DNA of 64,000 nucleotides from Neorhizobium galegae bv. orientalis str. HAMBI 540. Its GTDB lineage: Bacteria; Pseudomonadota; Alphaproteobacteria; Rhizobiales; Rhizobiaceae. Positions within the stretch are counted from its first letter, which is position 1. Each line of letters opens with the position of its first letter. Both the position numbers and the translations under genes were made by a program. This document shows positions 9,406 to 20,131 of this stretch, piece by piece. The notes under the pieces are model-generated. The model worked only from the letters and a program-made list of their open reading frames with translations. It had not been told where the DNA came from and made no database searches. Where the stretch lies: positions 2,604,001 to 2,668,000 of the forward strand of contig NZ_HG938353.1 of NCBI RefSeq assembly GCF_000731315.1, written 5' to 3'.

Positions 9406-10161
9406 TCAATCTGCAAGCGTCAGGATCAGCGGCCCGTTACGGGTCGCGACGATCGTATGCTCGTATTGCACGGTGGGTGCCCTGGGGTCGCTGTAGAGCG
9501 CCCAGGGGTCGCCATTGCCGCCGTCCTCGGCCCAGTTGGCGCCGAGCGACAGGAACGGCTCGATGGTAAACACCAGCCCGTCTTCCATCGAGCGCGTCTC
9601 ATGGCGATCCGGCCAGGTCGGGATTTCCTTCGGCTCGTCATGCAGCGTCAGCCCGATGCCGTGGCTCGAAAGATTGGTGATCAGCGTATAGCGGTTCTTC
9701 TTGGCGAAAGTCCCGATCGCATTGCCGATGCCGGATAGCGGCTTGCCGGCCTTGACCTGCTGCAGCCCGGTCCACAGCGCCCGGCGGCCGTCGCGGCAGA
9801 GCTTTTCGATCTCGCGCTTCACCGGCGGCACCGCGTAGGAGGAACCCGTATCGCCGAAAAAACCGTCCTTGACCGCCGACACGTCGATATTGACGAGATC
9901 GCCCGCCTGGATCACCCGGTCGCCCGGAATGCCATGGGCGACTTCCTCGTTGACGCTGATGCAGGTGGCGCCGGGGAACTGATAGCAGGTCTCCGGCGCC
10001 GATTGCGCGCCGTTGGCTTCGAGGAACTTGCGGCCGATCGCGTCGAGCTCGCGGGTGGTGATGCCCGGTTCCAGTGCCTTCGCCATGGTCTCCATCGCCT
10101 GCGCGCAAAGCCTGCCGATATCCTTCAGCTTGGCCAGTTCGTCTTCGGTGGAGATAACCAT
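9406..10161 (-). CDS. map: methionine aminopeptidase, type I
   Basis: This 251-residue enzyme removes the initiator methionine from nascent proteins. All metal ligands of the pita-bread fold are visible: Asp93 (NIDVSA), Asp104 (FFGDTG), His167 (SSHGIG), Glu201 (FTIEPF) and Glu234 (QYEHT). The substrate-binding His76 (EEVAHGIPG) is also present. Length and ligand pattern fit the type I enzyme without an N-terminal zinc extension. Many rhizobia have more than one map gene, and from this window I cannot tell whether this is the housekeeping copy. Confidence 0.93.
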   Translation of the reverse strand: MVISTEDELAKLKDIGRLCAQAMETMAKALEPGITTRELDAIGRKFLEANGAQSAPETCYQFPGATCISVNEEVAHGIPGDRVIQAGDLVNIDVSAVKDGFFGDTGSSYAVPPVKREIEKLCRDGRRALWTGLQQVKAGKPLSGIGNAIGTFAKKNRYTLITNLSSHGIGLTLHDEPKEIPTWPDRHETRSMEDGLVFTIEPFLSLGANWAEDGGNGDPWALYSDPRAPTVQYEHTIVATRNGPLILTLAD

Positions 10162-10230
10162 GGTCTGCCTAACGTCCCAACGTGTTCAAACTCGATCAGG
10201 CGGCCGGTTTCGCGCCATCGGCCGAGCCCG

Positions 10231-11289
10231 TCAATTCTTTTCTGACGACCCCAGTTCTTTTCTGACCAGCGGCGCGACTTTCGTGCCGTAGAGTTCGATG
10301 CCGCGCATCACCTGGGCATGCGGCATCGGACCGATCGCCATCTGCAGCAGGAACCGATCCATGCCGAACACCTTGTGCGCGGCGATGATCTTTTCGGCTA
10401 CCAGTTCCGGCTCGCCGAGGAAGAGATTGCCGAGCGTCGAGCGCGCCTCGTCGAAATGCGCCCGGTTGGTCGGCCCCCAGCCGCGTTCGCGGCCGATGCG
10501 GTTCATCACCTCCGCCTGCGGGCCGTAGAACTGGTCGGCAGCGGCCTCGGTCGTATCGGCGATGAAACCATGCACGTTGATGCTGGTCTTCAGCTTGGCC
10601 GGATCCTGGCTGGCGCGGCGGGCAGCCTCCCGGTAGAGGTTGAAGAAGGGTGCGAAGCGCGGATACTCGCCGCCGATGATGGCGACCGCGAGCGGCAGGC
10701 CCATGGCCCCTGCCCGCGCCACCGATTGCGGCGTGCCGCCGACGGCGATCCAGATCGGCAATTCCTTCTGCAGCGGGCGCGGGTAGACGCCGCGGCCGTT
10801 GATCGGCGCGCGCTTCTCCCCCTGCCAGGTGACGATCTCCTGATCGCGGATGGCGAGCAGCAGGTCGAGCTTTTCGGAAAACAAATCGTCATAGTCACCG
10901 AGATCGTAGCCGAACAGCGGATAGGATTCGATGAACGAGCCGCGGCCCGCCATGATCTCCGCTCTTCCGTTCGAAATCAGATCGACGGTCGAAAACTGCT
11001 GGAAGACCCGCACCGGATCGTCGGACGAGAGCACCGAGACGGCGCTCGTCAGCCGGATATTTTTCGTGATCGCAGCGGCCGCAGCAAGCACGGTCGAGGG
11101 CGACGAGACAACATAGTCCGGGCGGTGATGTTCGCCGAGCCCGAACACATCGAGCCCCACCTGGTCGGCAAGTGCGATCTCCTCCAGCAGATCCTTGATC
11201 CGCCTTGCGCCTTCCGCGCCCTTGTCCAGTGCTGCGGCATCGACATCGCCAAAAGTATGAAGTCCGAGTTCCATCTTGAAGAAATCCAT
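10231..11289 (-). CDS. LLM-class flavin-dependent oxidoreductase
   Basis: This is a 352-residue TIM-barrel monooxygenase of the bacterial-luciferase-like family, which uses reduced flavin. Recognisable pieces are [40 protein letters not shown] and [13 protein letters not shown] at 11289 is used; an ATG at 11274 gives the more usual family start [11 protein letters not shown], but neither has a strong ribosome-binding site. The last residues come from a partly duplicated stretch (two AATTCTTTTCTGAC-like blocks 20 bases apart at 10233-10266). The substrate is unknown. Confidence 0.88.
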   Translation of the reverse strand: MDFFKMELGLHTFGDVDAAALDKGAEGARRIKDLLEEIALADQVGLDVFGLGEHHRPDYVVSSPSTVLAAAAAITKNIRLTSAVSVLSSDDPVRVFQQFSTVDLISNGRAEIMAGRGSFIESYPLFGYDLGDYDDLFSEKLDLLLAIRDQEIVTWQGEKRAPINGRGVYPRPLQKELPIWIAVGGTPQSVARAGAMGLPLAVAIIGGEYPRFAPFFNLYREAARRASQDPAKLKTSINVHGFIADTTEAAADQFYGPQAEVMNRIGRERGWGPTNRAHFDEARSTLGNLFLGEPELVAEKIIAAHKVFGMDRFLLQMAIGPMPHAQVMRGIELYGTKVAPLVRKELGSSEKN

Positions 11290-11527
11290 TCGTTGATGTC
11301 CGTCAGATAGTTATCGGGCACCTTCGACGCAAATGCTATTCTTTCGAAGGCATCGTTCGATGGAATGGATAGGTGCACGGCCGACCGGCAGCACCTGTGC
11401 CATAATTTAACAACTCGCACGGGACTGCAAGATTTCGGACACAAATATAGGTTTAGTATCTAAGGGAATGGTAATCGATCGGGCATAGACTCCCCGGCCA
11501 GCAGAGACAATAGTTTAGGTAAATCGA

Positions 11528-12853
11528 ATGAATGACGGCACCGGAAATCGGCCGGACTCGGACGTTCCGAACCTGCAATCATCGAATGACATCCTTATCG
11601 TGGAGGATTCCGCCGCCCTTTCGGCCTTGCTGCGGCAACGGCTCGAGCGGGAGACGACCGGCAGAACCTTTTGTTGTGCGAGCCTGGCTCAGGCCCGCGC
11701 ACTGCTGACTGCGCAGAAGTTCACCATGGCCGTGACCGGCCTCAACCTGCCTGATGCGCCCAATGGCGAAATCCTCGGCCTGCTCGCCGAACATGGGGTT
11801 CCGACAATCGTCTTCACGGCGACATCGGACACGGAGACCAGCACCCGTTACGCCGAGCGGAAGATCATCGACTATATCGTCAAGAGCGACAACAGAACGG
11901 TCGATACGGTCGTCAGGACCGTGAACCGCATCCTGACCAACAGCGCGTTTTCCGTTCTCGTCGTCGATGACGCGAGATCGGCGCGCTCCGGTCTGGTCGA
12001 GATCATGCAGCGGCAGAACTTCCGGGTCCTTGAAGCGCTCTCCGGCAAGCAGGCACTGGATATCCTTGCCCGGAACCCGTCGATCGAACTGGTGATCACC
12101 GACTACCACATGCCTGACATGGACGGACACGAACTGACGAGGCGCATTCGCGTTACCCGGCCTTCGGACGAACTGCGCATCATCGGCGTTTCGTCCTCGT
12201 CCGACCGACGCCTTTCCGCAAGCTTCCTGAAGGCCGGCGCATCGGATTTCATCTACCGCCCTTTCGTTCCGGAAGAGCTGCAATGCCGCATCGACAACAA
12301 TGTCGAGACGCTCACCCAGCTGAAGCGGCTGCGCTATCTGGCGGAACGAGACCATCTGACGGGCCTCGCAAACCGCCGCTTCTTCTTCGAAAAGAACCCG
12401 CTCCTTCAGCCCGCACCGGCAAGCGACGCCGTGGCAATCCTCGACATCGACCATTTCAAGTCGGTCAACGACACCTACGGCCATGAGGCCGGCGACCAGG
12501 TGCTGAAGCGGCTTGCCGGCATCCTGAGCGAGATGACCGCCGAGAACCGATATCTCGCCGCCCGCCTCGGTGGCGAGGAATTTGCGGTCTACATGAAGGA
12601 TACCAATGCTTTCCAGGCTCATTCGTTCTGCGAACAGATGCGCAGCCGCATCCAGGCCACCAGTATCCCGGTGCAGGACAAGGACATATCGGTAACGATC
12701 TCCATCGGCGTCATGGAAATGGAAGAGCGCGAGACCTTCGGCAACCAGCTCAACGCCGCCGATCAGCTTCTCTACATGGCAAAAAAGAACGGCCGCAACC
12801 GCGTCTATTCGAGCCTGACAATACCGGAAGCGCTGATCCCTCAGGCGAACTGA
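11528..12853 (+). CDS. diguanylate cyclase response regulator (REC-REC-GGDEF)
   Basis: This is a 441-residue PleD-like protein that would make cyclic di-GMP. The first receiver (about 21-140) keeps the acidic VED pocket, but the phospho-acceptor position reads TGLNLPD, with Gly in place of Asp. The second receiver (about 145-262) is canonical: VVDD, ITDYHMPDMDG and a conserved switch Ser. The GGDEF domain (about 275-432) has DHLTGLANRR, DIDHFKSVND and an intact LGGEEF active site. The inhibitory RxxD site is absent; its place reads ENRY. The protein therefore appears to be an active cyclase controlled through REC2 and without product inhibition. No kinase gene is adjacent. Confidence 0.9.
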   Translation: MNDGTGNRPDSDVPNLQSSNDILIVEDSAALSALLRQRLERETTGRTFCCASLAQARALLTAQKFTMAVTGLNLPDAPNGEILGLLAEHGVPTIVFTATSDTETSTRYAERKIIDYIVKSDNRTVDTVVRTVNRILTNSAFSVLVVDDARSARSGLVEIMQRQNFRVLEALSGKQALDILARNPSIELVITDYHMPDMDGHELTRRIRVTRPSDELRIIGVSSSSDRRLSASFLKAGASDFIYRPFVPEELQCRIDNNVETLTQLKRLRYLAERDHLTGLANRRFFFEKNPLLQPAPASDAVAILDIDHFKSVNDTYGHEAGDQVLKRLAGILSEMTAENRYLAARLGGEEFAVYMKDTNAFQAHSFCEQMRSRIQATSIPVQDKDISVTISIGVMEMEERETFGNQLNAADQLLYMAKKNGRNRVYSSLTIPEALIPQAN

Positions 12854-12962
12854 GCACTGCCGGCGCAATTCGAATCCATTTTCAATGACTTGCGGCGGGT
12901 TTCGGAATCGATCCGAGAACACTTGAAAGCGGGCCAAAACCGACCGAGCCTGGACGATCGGA

Positions 12963-13559
12963 TCACTCCAGCCTGACTTCCCCCAGCCAACGCGTCACCT
13001 GAGACAGCGTTTCCCTCTCCTGCTCCGACTGCTTGGTGAACCCCTCGACGATCCGCGCTTGGCGCGCATGTTCGGCGACGACCGAAAGGCTTCGCCCGAG
13101 GCCATAACCGCCGTGGGTGACGAAGGGTACGATTGTCCTGCCCGATAGGTCATGGGCGGAGAGGAAGGACCGGATTACCGGTGGCGCCGTCATGCCCCAG
13201 ATCGGAAAACCGAGAAACACCACATCGTAAGAGCCGATGTCGCGAACCGAGCCTCGCAGCGGGGGCTCGTAATCCGTCTCGGTTTCGCGTTTTGCCTGGC
13301 GGACAGTCTCGTCGTAGTCGGCTGGATAGGGCTCCGCCGGCTCGATCTCGAAGACATCCGCGCTCCGCGCCCGGCCGATCTGCCCGGCGATGACGCGCGT
13401 ATTGCCGCTGCGCGAGAAATAGGCGACCAGCGCCCTTGCGTTCGGAGACGCTCCCTGGGCGCCGGCGGAACCGCCGGCAAAGGTCATGCCGGCCGTAAGC
13501 GGCAGCAGAAGCGAGCCTTTCAGCGTCATCCGCCGGGACAATCCGTTCCAACCTGTCAT
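12963..13559 (-). CDS. exported flavodoxin-like protein (Tat signal)
   Basis: This is a 198-residue protein starting with a twin-arginine signal (LSRRMTLKGSLLLPLTAGMTFA). A flavodoxin fold follows: the FMN phosphate loop YFSRSGNTR and the aromatic-flanked loop FPIWGMTAPP are visible. It should bind FMN and act in the periplasm or at the membrane. It starts 11 bp after the aldo/keto reductase on the same strand, with the cupin gene further upstream, so the three may form one operon under the LysR regulator at 15117. Confidence 0.85.
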   Translation of the reverse strand: MTGWNGLSRRMTLKGSLLLPLTAGMTFAGGSAGAQGASPNARALVAYFSRSGNTRVIAGQIGRARSADVFEIEPAEPYPADYDETVRQAKRETETDYEPPLRGSVRDIGSYDVVFLGFPIWGMTAPPVIRSFLSAHDLSGRTIVPFVTHGGYGLGRSLSVVAEHARQARIVEGFTKQSEQERETLSQVTRWLGEVRLE

Positions 13560-13569
13560 CGCGGCACCC

Positions 13570-15063
<1,494 letters not shown>

Positions 15064-15084
15064 TTACCCTCTATTAGGTGGTAA
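15064..15084. promoter_or_regulatory. putative LysR operator (TTACC-N11-GGTAA)
   Basis: A perfect 5-bp inverted repeat with an 11-base spacer sits in the 120-bp gap between the divergent cupin and LysR genes, 33 bases before the LysR start. It fits the T-N11-A rule for LysR-family recognition sites. Autoregulation plus control of the cupin operon is the inference. Confidence 0.65.
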
Positions 15085-15116
15085 AACCGGCATGGCCCTA
15101 TGAGAAGGTTTCATGA

Positions 15117-16010
15117 ATGCCGCGCCAGCCGATCAACGATCTCGCCGCCTTCATCGCTGTCGCACGCGAGCGGAGTTTTACCAAAGCCGCGGCCAGGTTG
15201 GGCGTCTCGCAATCCGCGCTCAGCCACACGATCCGCGGGCTGGAGACCCGGCTCGGGCTTCGGCTTTTGATGCGCACCACCCGCAGCGTCTCGCCAACCG
15301 AGGCCGGGGAGCGCCTGCTCCTCTCGATCGGTCCGCGCTTCGACGAGATCGAGCGGGAGCTTGCCGCGCTCAGCGAATTCCGCGAAAGACCGGCCGGCAC
15401 CATCCGCATCACCGCCGGCGAACACGCCGCCGACACCATCCTCTGGCCGGCGCTGGCGAGACTGCTGCCGGACTATCCCGACATCCATGTCGAAATCACC
15501 GTCGATTATGGCCTGACGGACATCGTAGCCGAGCGTTACGACGCCGGAGTACGCCTTGGCGAACAGGTCGCCCGCGACATGATCGCAGTCAGGATCGGTC
15601 CGGAAATGCGCATGGCAGTAGTCGGTTCCCCCGCCTATTTCGCCGATCATCCAAAGCCGCTGACGCCGCAGGCGCTCACCGAGCACCGCTGCATCAACCT
15701 GCGCCTGCCGACCCATGGCGGCGTCTATGCCTGGGAGTTCGAAAAGGATGGTCGCGAGCTTCGCGTGCGCGTCGAGGGCCAGCTGGTCTTCAACAATGTC
15801 GCACTGCGGCTGAACGCGGCGCTCTCCGGCCTTGGCCTGACATTCCTGCCGGAAGACATCGTCACCGAGCATGTCGCGGCCGGCCGTCTGGTCCGCGTCC
15901 TGGAAGACTGGTGCGCGCCGTTTCCAGGCTACCACCTCTATTATCCGAGCCGCCGACAGGCATCGGCGGCATTCGTCCTCGTCGTCGACGCGCTACGCCA
16001 TCGCGACTGA
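15117..16010 (+). CDS. LysR-family transcriptional regulator
   Basis: This is a 297-residue regulator. The N-terminal winged helix-turn-helix is typical (FIAVARERSFTKAAARLGVSQSALSHTIRGLE, about residues 11-43), followed by a periplasmic-binding-like effector domain. It resembles the group that controls adjacent oxidoreductase genes. It is transcribed away from the cupin/aldo-keto reductase/flavodoxin set, so that set is its likely target. The inducer is unknown. Confidence 0.9.
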   Translation: MPRQPINDLAAFIAVARERSFTKAAARLGVSQSALSHTIRGLETRLGLRLLMRTTRSVSPTEAGERLLLSIGPRFDEIERELAALSEFRERPAGTIRITAGEHAADTILWPALARLLPDYPDIHVEITVDYGLTDIVAERYDAGVRLGEQVARDMIAVRIGPEMRMAVVGSPAYFADHPKPLTPQALTEHRCINLRLPTHGGVYAWEFEKDGRELRVRVEGQLVFNNVALRLNAALSGLGLTFLPEDIVTEHVAAGRLVRVLEDWCAPFPGYHLYYPSRRQASAAFVLVVDALRHRD

Positions 16011-16043
16011 CCTTACTCGCTTCAAAAGCCTGAGCCGAAGCCC

Positions 16044-16066
16044 GCCTCCGCCGGCACGGCGGAGGC
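16044..16066. terminator. hairpin between convergent genes
   Basis: A perfect 9-bp stem GCCTCCGCC/GGCGGAGGC with a 5-nt loop lies 34 bases past the LysR stop and before the end of the convergent SRPBCC gene. There is no T-run, so it may be a weak or Rho-assisted stop. Confidence 0.45.
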
Positions 16067-16120
16067 ATTGAATCGGAACCCGAGGAGATCGCTTCATCCC
16101 CCGGATTTGATTCAGGGTTT

Positions 16121-16591
16121 TCAGAACGTCTTGGCGATCTCTTCGAGCTGTCTGGCAACGATGCCCCAGCCTTCCTCGAAGCCCATCTGCTGATGAGCAT
16201 TCTTGTCTTCCTCCGTCCAGTGATAGGCCGTCGCGATATATTTCGTGCGGCCGTTGCCGAGGTCCTCGAATTCGACGACCGCAGTCATGAACGGCTTTTC
16301 CGACGGAACCCAGGCGCTGGTATAGGCGTCGGTAAAGACCAGTTTCTTGTTCGGCACCACTTCCAGGTAGATCCCGTAATTGGGGATCTTCTCGCCGTTC
16401 GGCCCTTCCATCAGGATGAAGCTCGATCCGCCTGCACGGATGTCCATCCGGGCTTCGGTCACCTTCCAGGGCTGCGGGCAGAACCATTCGCCCATGCGTT
16501 CCGGCGTGGTCCAGGCCTTGTAGAGCTTGTCGGCCGGCACGTTCATCTCGCGGACGATCTGCAGGGCGTATTTGGCGGTATTGGCGGTCAT
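16121..16591 (-). CDS. SRPBCC (AHSA1-like) domain protein
   Basis: This is a 156-residue START-like hydrophobic-pocket fold. The sequence shows the usual AHSA1-family path: DKLYKAWTTPERMGEWFCP near the N-terminus, a central IYLEVVPNKKLVFTDAY and the C-terminal helix MGFEEGWGIVARQLEEIAK. GGGAG 8 bases before 16591 fixes the start. Relatives are often encoded beside ArsR regulators or stress genes and probably bind lipids or other hydrophobic ligands; no specific role is shown here. Confidence 0.85.
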   Translation of the reverse strand: MTANTAKYALQIVREMNVPADKLYKAWTTPERMGEWFCPQPWKVTEARMDIRAGGSSFILMEGPNGEKIPNYGIYLEVVPNKKLVFTDAYTSAWVPSEKPFMTAVVEFEDLGNGRTKYIATAYHWTEEDKNAHQQMGFEEGWGIVARQLEEIAKTF

Positions 16592-16763
16592 CGTCGGTCT
16601 CCCTTGAGTTTTACAAAACATCTCATCCGATGCTGGACTTAGGACGTGTGGCTGAGATGAAACCCGACAGGCGCCGCGAAAAATTTTGGGAAAATTCAGC
16701 AGCCCCAACCAAGACCGGTGCGAATCCGGCGATCGTTAAGCCTGGGGAGGCCGATTGAAGCCA

Positions 16764-17417
16764 TCAGACAACTTTAGGGAGCGCCAAGTAACGCAGATCA
16801 CCCCCAAGATGCATGGGATATAATTCTCCCTGATTCCGCGCACCCCGGAGACCGGCACCAGGCCACGGGTCGGCTAAACCGATATTGAAAATCTGCGGGT
16901 TTCCAGGGACAGGAACATACGCGATGCTGGTCAATACCATGGCATGGGATCGAGTTCCCATAATCAATGGCCGTTCATCATTCAACGCGTCGATGATCAT
17001 CGAATTGGTCAAACCGGTGATGCCGGCGTCGAAATCATACAAGCCTTCAATTTCCACTGAAAACTCAAGGCCATCATTGTCAACCCAGTCCCGGCTGAGC
17101 TGAGAGGAAATGGTGCGACCGGCCATTGCTGGCAGATTGACCTCTCGACCGTAGACAGCCTTGACGATCTCGCGCTGTGAGATGCGATACCCGTGGAATG
17201 CAAAGATCATCGAAATGGATGCAGCCCAGCACCACTGATTGAGCTCCTGATCTCGATAGGAGTGCTGAACCCGTGGGAGCTTAACTCCGGATTCGCAAAC
17301 CTTCCCCATCGGATTCATTGCGGCCATACAGCGACTATAGGCGTAACTGGCCTGCGGAGACACGAGAGAGCCCACTCCCAATGCGGCAAATGACTTGAGT
17401 AGCTGACGGCGCTTCAT
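16764..17417 (-). CDS. exported papain-like cysteine peptidase
   Basis: This is a 217-residue protein with a signal peptide of Tat-like form (MKRRQLLKSFAALGVGSLV). The papain-type active site is visible: Cys63 in NQWCWAAS, His158 in RSHAMVLTSI and Asp183 in DPWPG. This arrangement occurs in the C39-like and AvrRpt2-like (C70) peptidase groups. GAGG 8 bases before 17417 sets the start; an ATG at 17429 lacks a site. It begins 16 bp after the membrane-protein gene on the same strand. Both lie in an AT-richer islet, which suggests acquisition. The substrate is unknown: processing of a peptide, or an effector-like role. Confidence 0.75.
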   Translation of the reverse strand: MKRRQLLKSFAALGVGSLVSPQASYAYSRCMAAMNPMGKVCESGVKLPRVQHSYRDQELNQWCWAASISMIFAFHGYRISQREIVKAVYGREVNLPAMAGRTISSQLSRDWVDNDGLEFSVEIEGLYDFDAGITGLTNSMIIDALNDERPLIMGTRSHAMVLTSIAYVPVPGNPQIFNIGLADPWPGAGLRGARNQGELYPMHLGGDLRYLALPKVV

Positions 17418-17432
17418 TGTCGACCTCATATG

Positions 17433-18152
17433 TCAGCACGGCATGCGTGTGGGTGAAATTTGGTGGCTAAAGACCTTCCATTGCAAATCTTGAGTTGCAC
17501 GCAAGACAACGACCTCGGCACGGCACTGGCCCTCATCGGCACTGAATTTTGATTTGTAAGTTAGCCCTCGATAGAGACCGATGGGCACACCCGTCGGAGA
17601 GTTCATTCCTGTCGTTCCAACCAGCAAGCGGGACTCCAACAAACCGAGCGGCACCCGGAAATTCCGGTATGTGACTTCCCAGTCCTGCACATTCGGCACG
17701 ACCAGTCCTTTGGCTTCTTCATCCATAAGATTCCATGCCTTCTGCATGTCACCTGTATCTGTCGCTTGAAGATAGGTAAGGGCAACGGGTTCAACCGGAA
17801 CCGTAGGCTCCACCAACCGAACGGCCGCGGTCTGCAAGACCGGACTGAACGCCAGCACCACAACAAATAGACCGAGCGCGCCGCCCGCCTTAACCACAGG
17901 AACGCCGGCAATGGCGCCGCCCCACTCTATTCCAAGTGCACCCGGTAGAATCGCTCCGACACCAGCAGCAGCAAGCGAAAGAACAACAATAAAAACGTAG
18001 TATTGAAACTGCGTGGGATTTGGAAACCCCACAGCGAATACCAGTATGACGGTGACGAAGAAGACGCCGAAACCGAACCCGAGCAGATTGTTTATATTGA
18101 TTTTGCCGTCGATTAGACCTTGTGGATGATTATCGGCTGGAGGAATAACCAT
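17433..18152 (-). CDS. membrane protein with DUF4019-like C-terminal domain
   Basis: This encodes about 239 residues. Three hydrophobic helices occur at about 24-42, 50-70 and 87-107. A soluble C-terminal domain begins LTYLQATDTGDMQKAWNLMDEEAKG, which resembles DUF4019 (a small alpha+beta, NTF2-like unit). The start is uncertain: ATG at 18152 is chosen, while the frame stays open to a GTG at 18212, and neither has a clear ribosome-binding site. The cysteine peptidase starts 16 bp downstream, so the two products probably work together at the membrane. The function is not known. Confidence 0.6.
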   Translation of the reverse strand: MVIPPADNHPQGLIDGKININNLLGFGFGVFFVTVILVFAVGFPNPTQFQYYVFIVVLSLAAAGVGAILPGALGIEWGGAIAGVPVVKAGGALGLFVVVLAFSPVLQTAAVRLVEPTVPVEPVALTYLQATDTGDMQKAWNLMDEEAKGLVVPNVQDWEVTYRNFRVPLGLLESRLLVGTTGMNSPTGVPIGLYRGLTYKSKFSADEGQCRAEVVVLRATQDLQWKVFSHQISPTRMPC

Positions 18153-18427
18153 GGGGTTCACCCGCGCTAGATTTTTTTGCGTGAGCACCACCCAGCCGGC
18201 ACTACAACCCACTAGCTGACGGTATTTCTAATCTCTGATGCCCCACTACCATGGATAGAATTACCTAGCTCACAAGATGAGTCAACTGTATCTTGTCTCT
18301 GCAAGCGAGTACCATCGGGAGTTTATAAATTAGAGATCGAAAATATTATTTATGACTACGGAGAATTATTTCTTCGCTTCAGCAGCGCGCCCATTCCGGA
18401 CCCCAATACAGAAACTGCCTAACACGG
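18153..18427. other. AT-rich intergenic region
   Basis: These 275 bases are clearly richer in A+T than the flanks (for example around 18290-18360). They hold the likely promoter of the membrane-protein/peptidase pair and the end of the sigma-factor gene. I see no gene. Confidence 0.5.
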
Positions 18428-19672
18428 CTACGTATCGGCAACGCCGAGCTTGTCGATCTGCTGGCGGATATGGGCGCATTCGGCAGCGGAATTGGCAAGC
18501 GCGATCGCCCGGTCGAAGGCTTCGCGGGCTTCGGGCCTGCGGCCGGCCTGCATCATCAGCCCGCCCCGGACCCCGTGGAAATAGAAATAGCCGTCGAGCT
18601 TGTCGGCAAGCGGCGCGATCATCTCGAGCGCCGCCTCCGGGCCTTCAAGCTTGGAGACCGCGACGGCCTTGTTGAGCGTCACCACCGGCGACGGCTGGAT
18701 GCGCTCCAGCAGTCCGTAAAGCATGGTGATTTCCTTCCAGTCGGTGTCCTTCGGAGTGAGCGCGCGCGCATGCAGCGCCGAGATCGCCGCCTGCACCTGA
18801 TAGGGGCCAGGCTTGCGGTGGCGGATCGCCTTGTCGAGCAGCGCCAAGGCCTCGTTGATCAGCTTGCTGTCCCAGCGGCTGCGATCCTGGTCCTCGAGCA
18901 GCACGATCTGGCCATCCTTGTCGATGCGCGTTCTGGCGCGCGAATGCTGCAGCAGCATCAGCGCCAAAAGGCCCATGATCTCCGGTTCGGACGGGAAGAT
19001 CCGCAGCAGCAACCGGGCAAGCCGGATCGCCTCATCGCAGAATGCGGCACTGTCGGGATTGGTGATGCCGGCCGAATACCCCTCGTTGAAGACCAGATAG
19101 ATCATCGACGAGACGATGCCGAGCCGTTCTGCCCGTTCCAAAGGCCCCGGCGTCTCGAACGGCACGCCGGCCTTGGCGACGCGCGCCTTGGCGCGGGTGA
19201 TGCGCTGCTCCATGGCACTGTCGCCGACCAGGAAGGCGCGGGCGATCTGGGCAACGCTGAGGCCCGAGACGATCCTGAGCGCCAGCGCGATCTGCTGGGT
19301 CGCCGGCAGGTCCGGATGGCAGCAGATGAACATCAGCCGCAGGATGTCGTCGCGGTAGTGGGAATTGTCGAGCCGGTCGGCCATGTCGCCTTCGGCATCG
19401 GACAGATCGGAGAAGGCTTCCTCCTCCGGCAATGGATCGTTCTTGGAGCGCTTGCGGACCACGTCGATGCCGCTGTTGCGGCCGACGAAGATCAGCCAGG
19501 CGGCCGGATCGCGCGGCGGGCCTTTGTCCGGCCAGGTCTTGATGGCGCGCAGGCACGCCTCCTGGAAGGCCTCTTCCGCGATATCGAGATCGCGGAAGTA
19601 GCGAAGGAGCGCGCCGAGCGCCTGCGGCCGGGCGGCCGTCAGGGCAAGATCGATCCAGGCAATATCTGTCAT
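18428..19672 (-). CDS. ECF42-type RNA polymerase sigma factor with TPR-like extension
   Basis: This is a 414-residue sigma factor, much longer than a plain ECF factor. Region 2 (about 10-75, with LRYFRDLDIAEEAFQEACLRA) and region 4 (about 120-170, with SVAQIARAFLVGDSAMEQRI) are followed by a long helical extension of about 230 residues that resembles TPR repeats. This architecture and the adjacent DGPF-motif gene define the ECF42 group, in which the extension takes part in control and no classical anti-sigma factor is present. The start overlaps the DGPF gene stop by 4 bp (ATGA), so the two are translationally coupled. Confidence 0.92.
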   Translation of the reverse strand: MTDIAWIDLALTAARPQALGALLRYFRDLDIAEEAFQEACLRAIKTWPDKGPPRDPAAWLIFVGRNSGIDVVRKRSKNDPLPEEEAFSDLSDAEGDMADRLDNSHYRDDILRLMFICCHPDLPATQQIALALRIVSGLSVAQIARAFLVGDSAMEQRITRAKARVAKAGVPFETPGPLERAERLGIVSSMIYLVFNEGYSAGITNPDSAAFCDEAIRLARLLLRIFPSEPEIMGLLALMLLQHSRARTRIDKDGQIVLLEDQDRSRWDSKLINEALALLDKAIRHRKPGPYQVQAAISALHARALTPKDTDWKEITMLYGLLERIQPSPVVTLNKAVAVSKLEGPEAALEMIAPLADKLDGYFYFHGVRGGLMMQAGRRPEAREAFDRAIALANSAAECAHIRQQIDKLGVADT

Positions 19673-20058
19673 GTCTTGGTCTCGCTATTTTTGATTTCGC
19701 CGGGATGGAAGACGTAGAAAGGCCGGATTTCGTATGAGCTGGATCCGGGATTGACCGCCGAAAGCGCCTTCGAGAAGGCGACCGCCTCTTCCAGCGTCTC
19801 GACATCGAGCGTGTAGAAACCAAGCAGCACTTCCTTGGTTTCCGCAAACGGCCCGTCGAGCACCAGCGGCTCTTCCTTGCCCTTGCGCACGGTGGTGGCG
19901 GCAGTCGTCGGCATCAGCCGTCCGACCGGGCCGAGCTTGCCGGCCTGCGCGTAAGGCGTCTGCACCTCGATGAGCTTCGCCATGACGGAATCCTCCTCCT
20001 CCTTGGACCAGGCGAAGACGGTTTCCTCGTGGGCGTAGCAAAGGATGGCGTAAAGCAT
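19669..20058 (-). CDS. YciI-like DGPF-domain protein
   Basis: This is a 129-residue dimeric ferredoxin-like fold protein with the namesake motif in LDGPFAETKEVLLGF. GGGAG 8 bases upstream fixes the start at 20058. Such proteins are the conserved genomic partner and usual target of ECF42 sigma factors; their biochemical role is unknown. The next gene, for the sigma factor, overlaps by 4 bp. Confidence 0.88.
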   Translation of the reverse strand: MLYAILCYAHEETVFAWSKEEEDSVMAKLIEVQTPYAQAGKLGPVGRLMPTTAATTVRKGKEEPLVLDGPFAETKEVLLGFYTLDVETLEEAVAFSKALSAVNPGSSSYEIRPFYVFHPGEIKNSETKT

Positions 20059-20131
20059 GCGTATCTCCCTCTCTTGATGAAGACGAAGGATTAGCGGCTC
20101 ATCCGACAGGACGCAGCAATTTTTTGATGGA

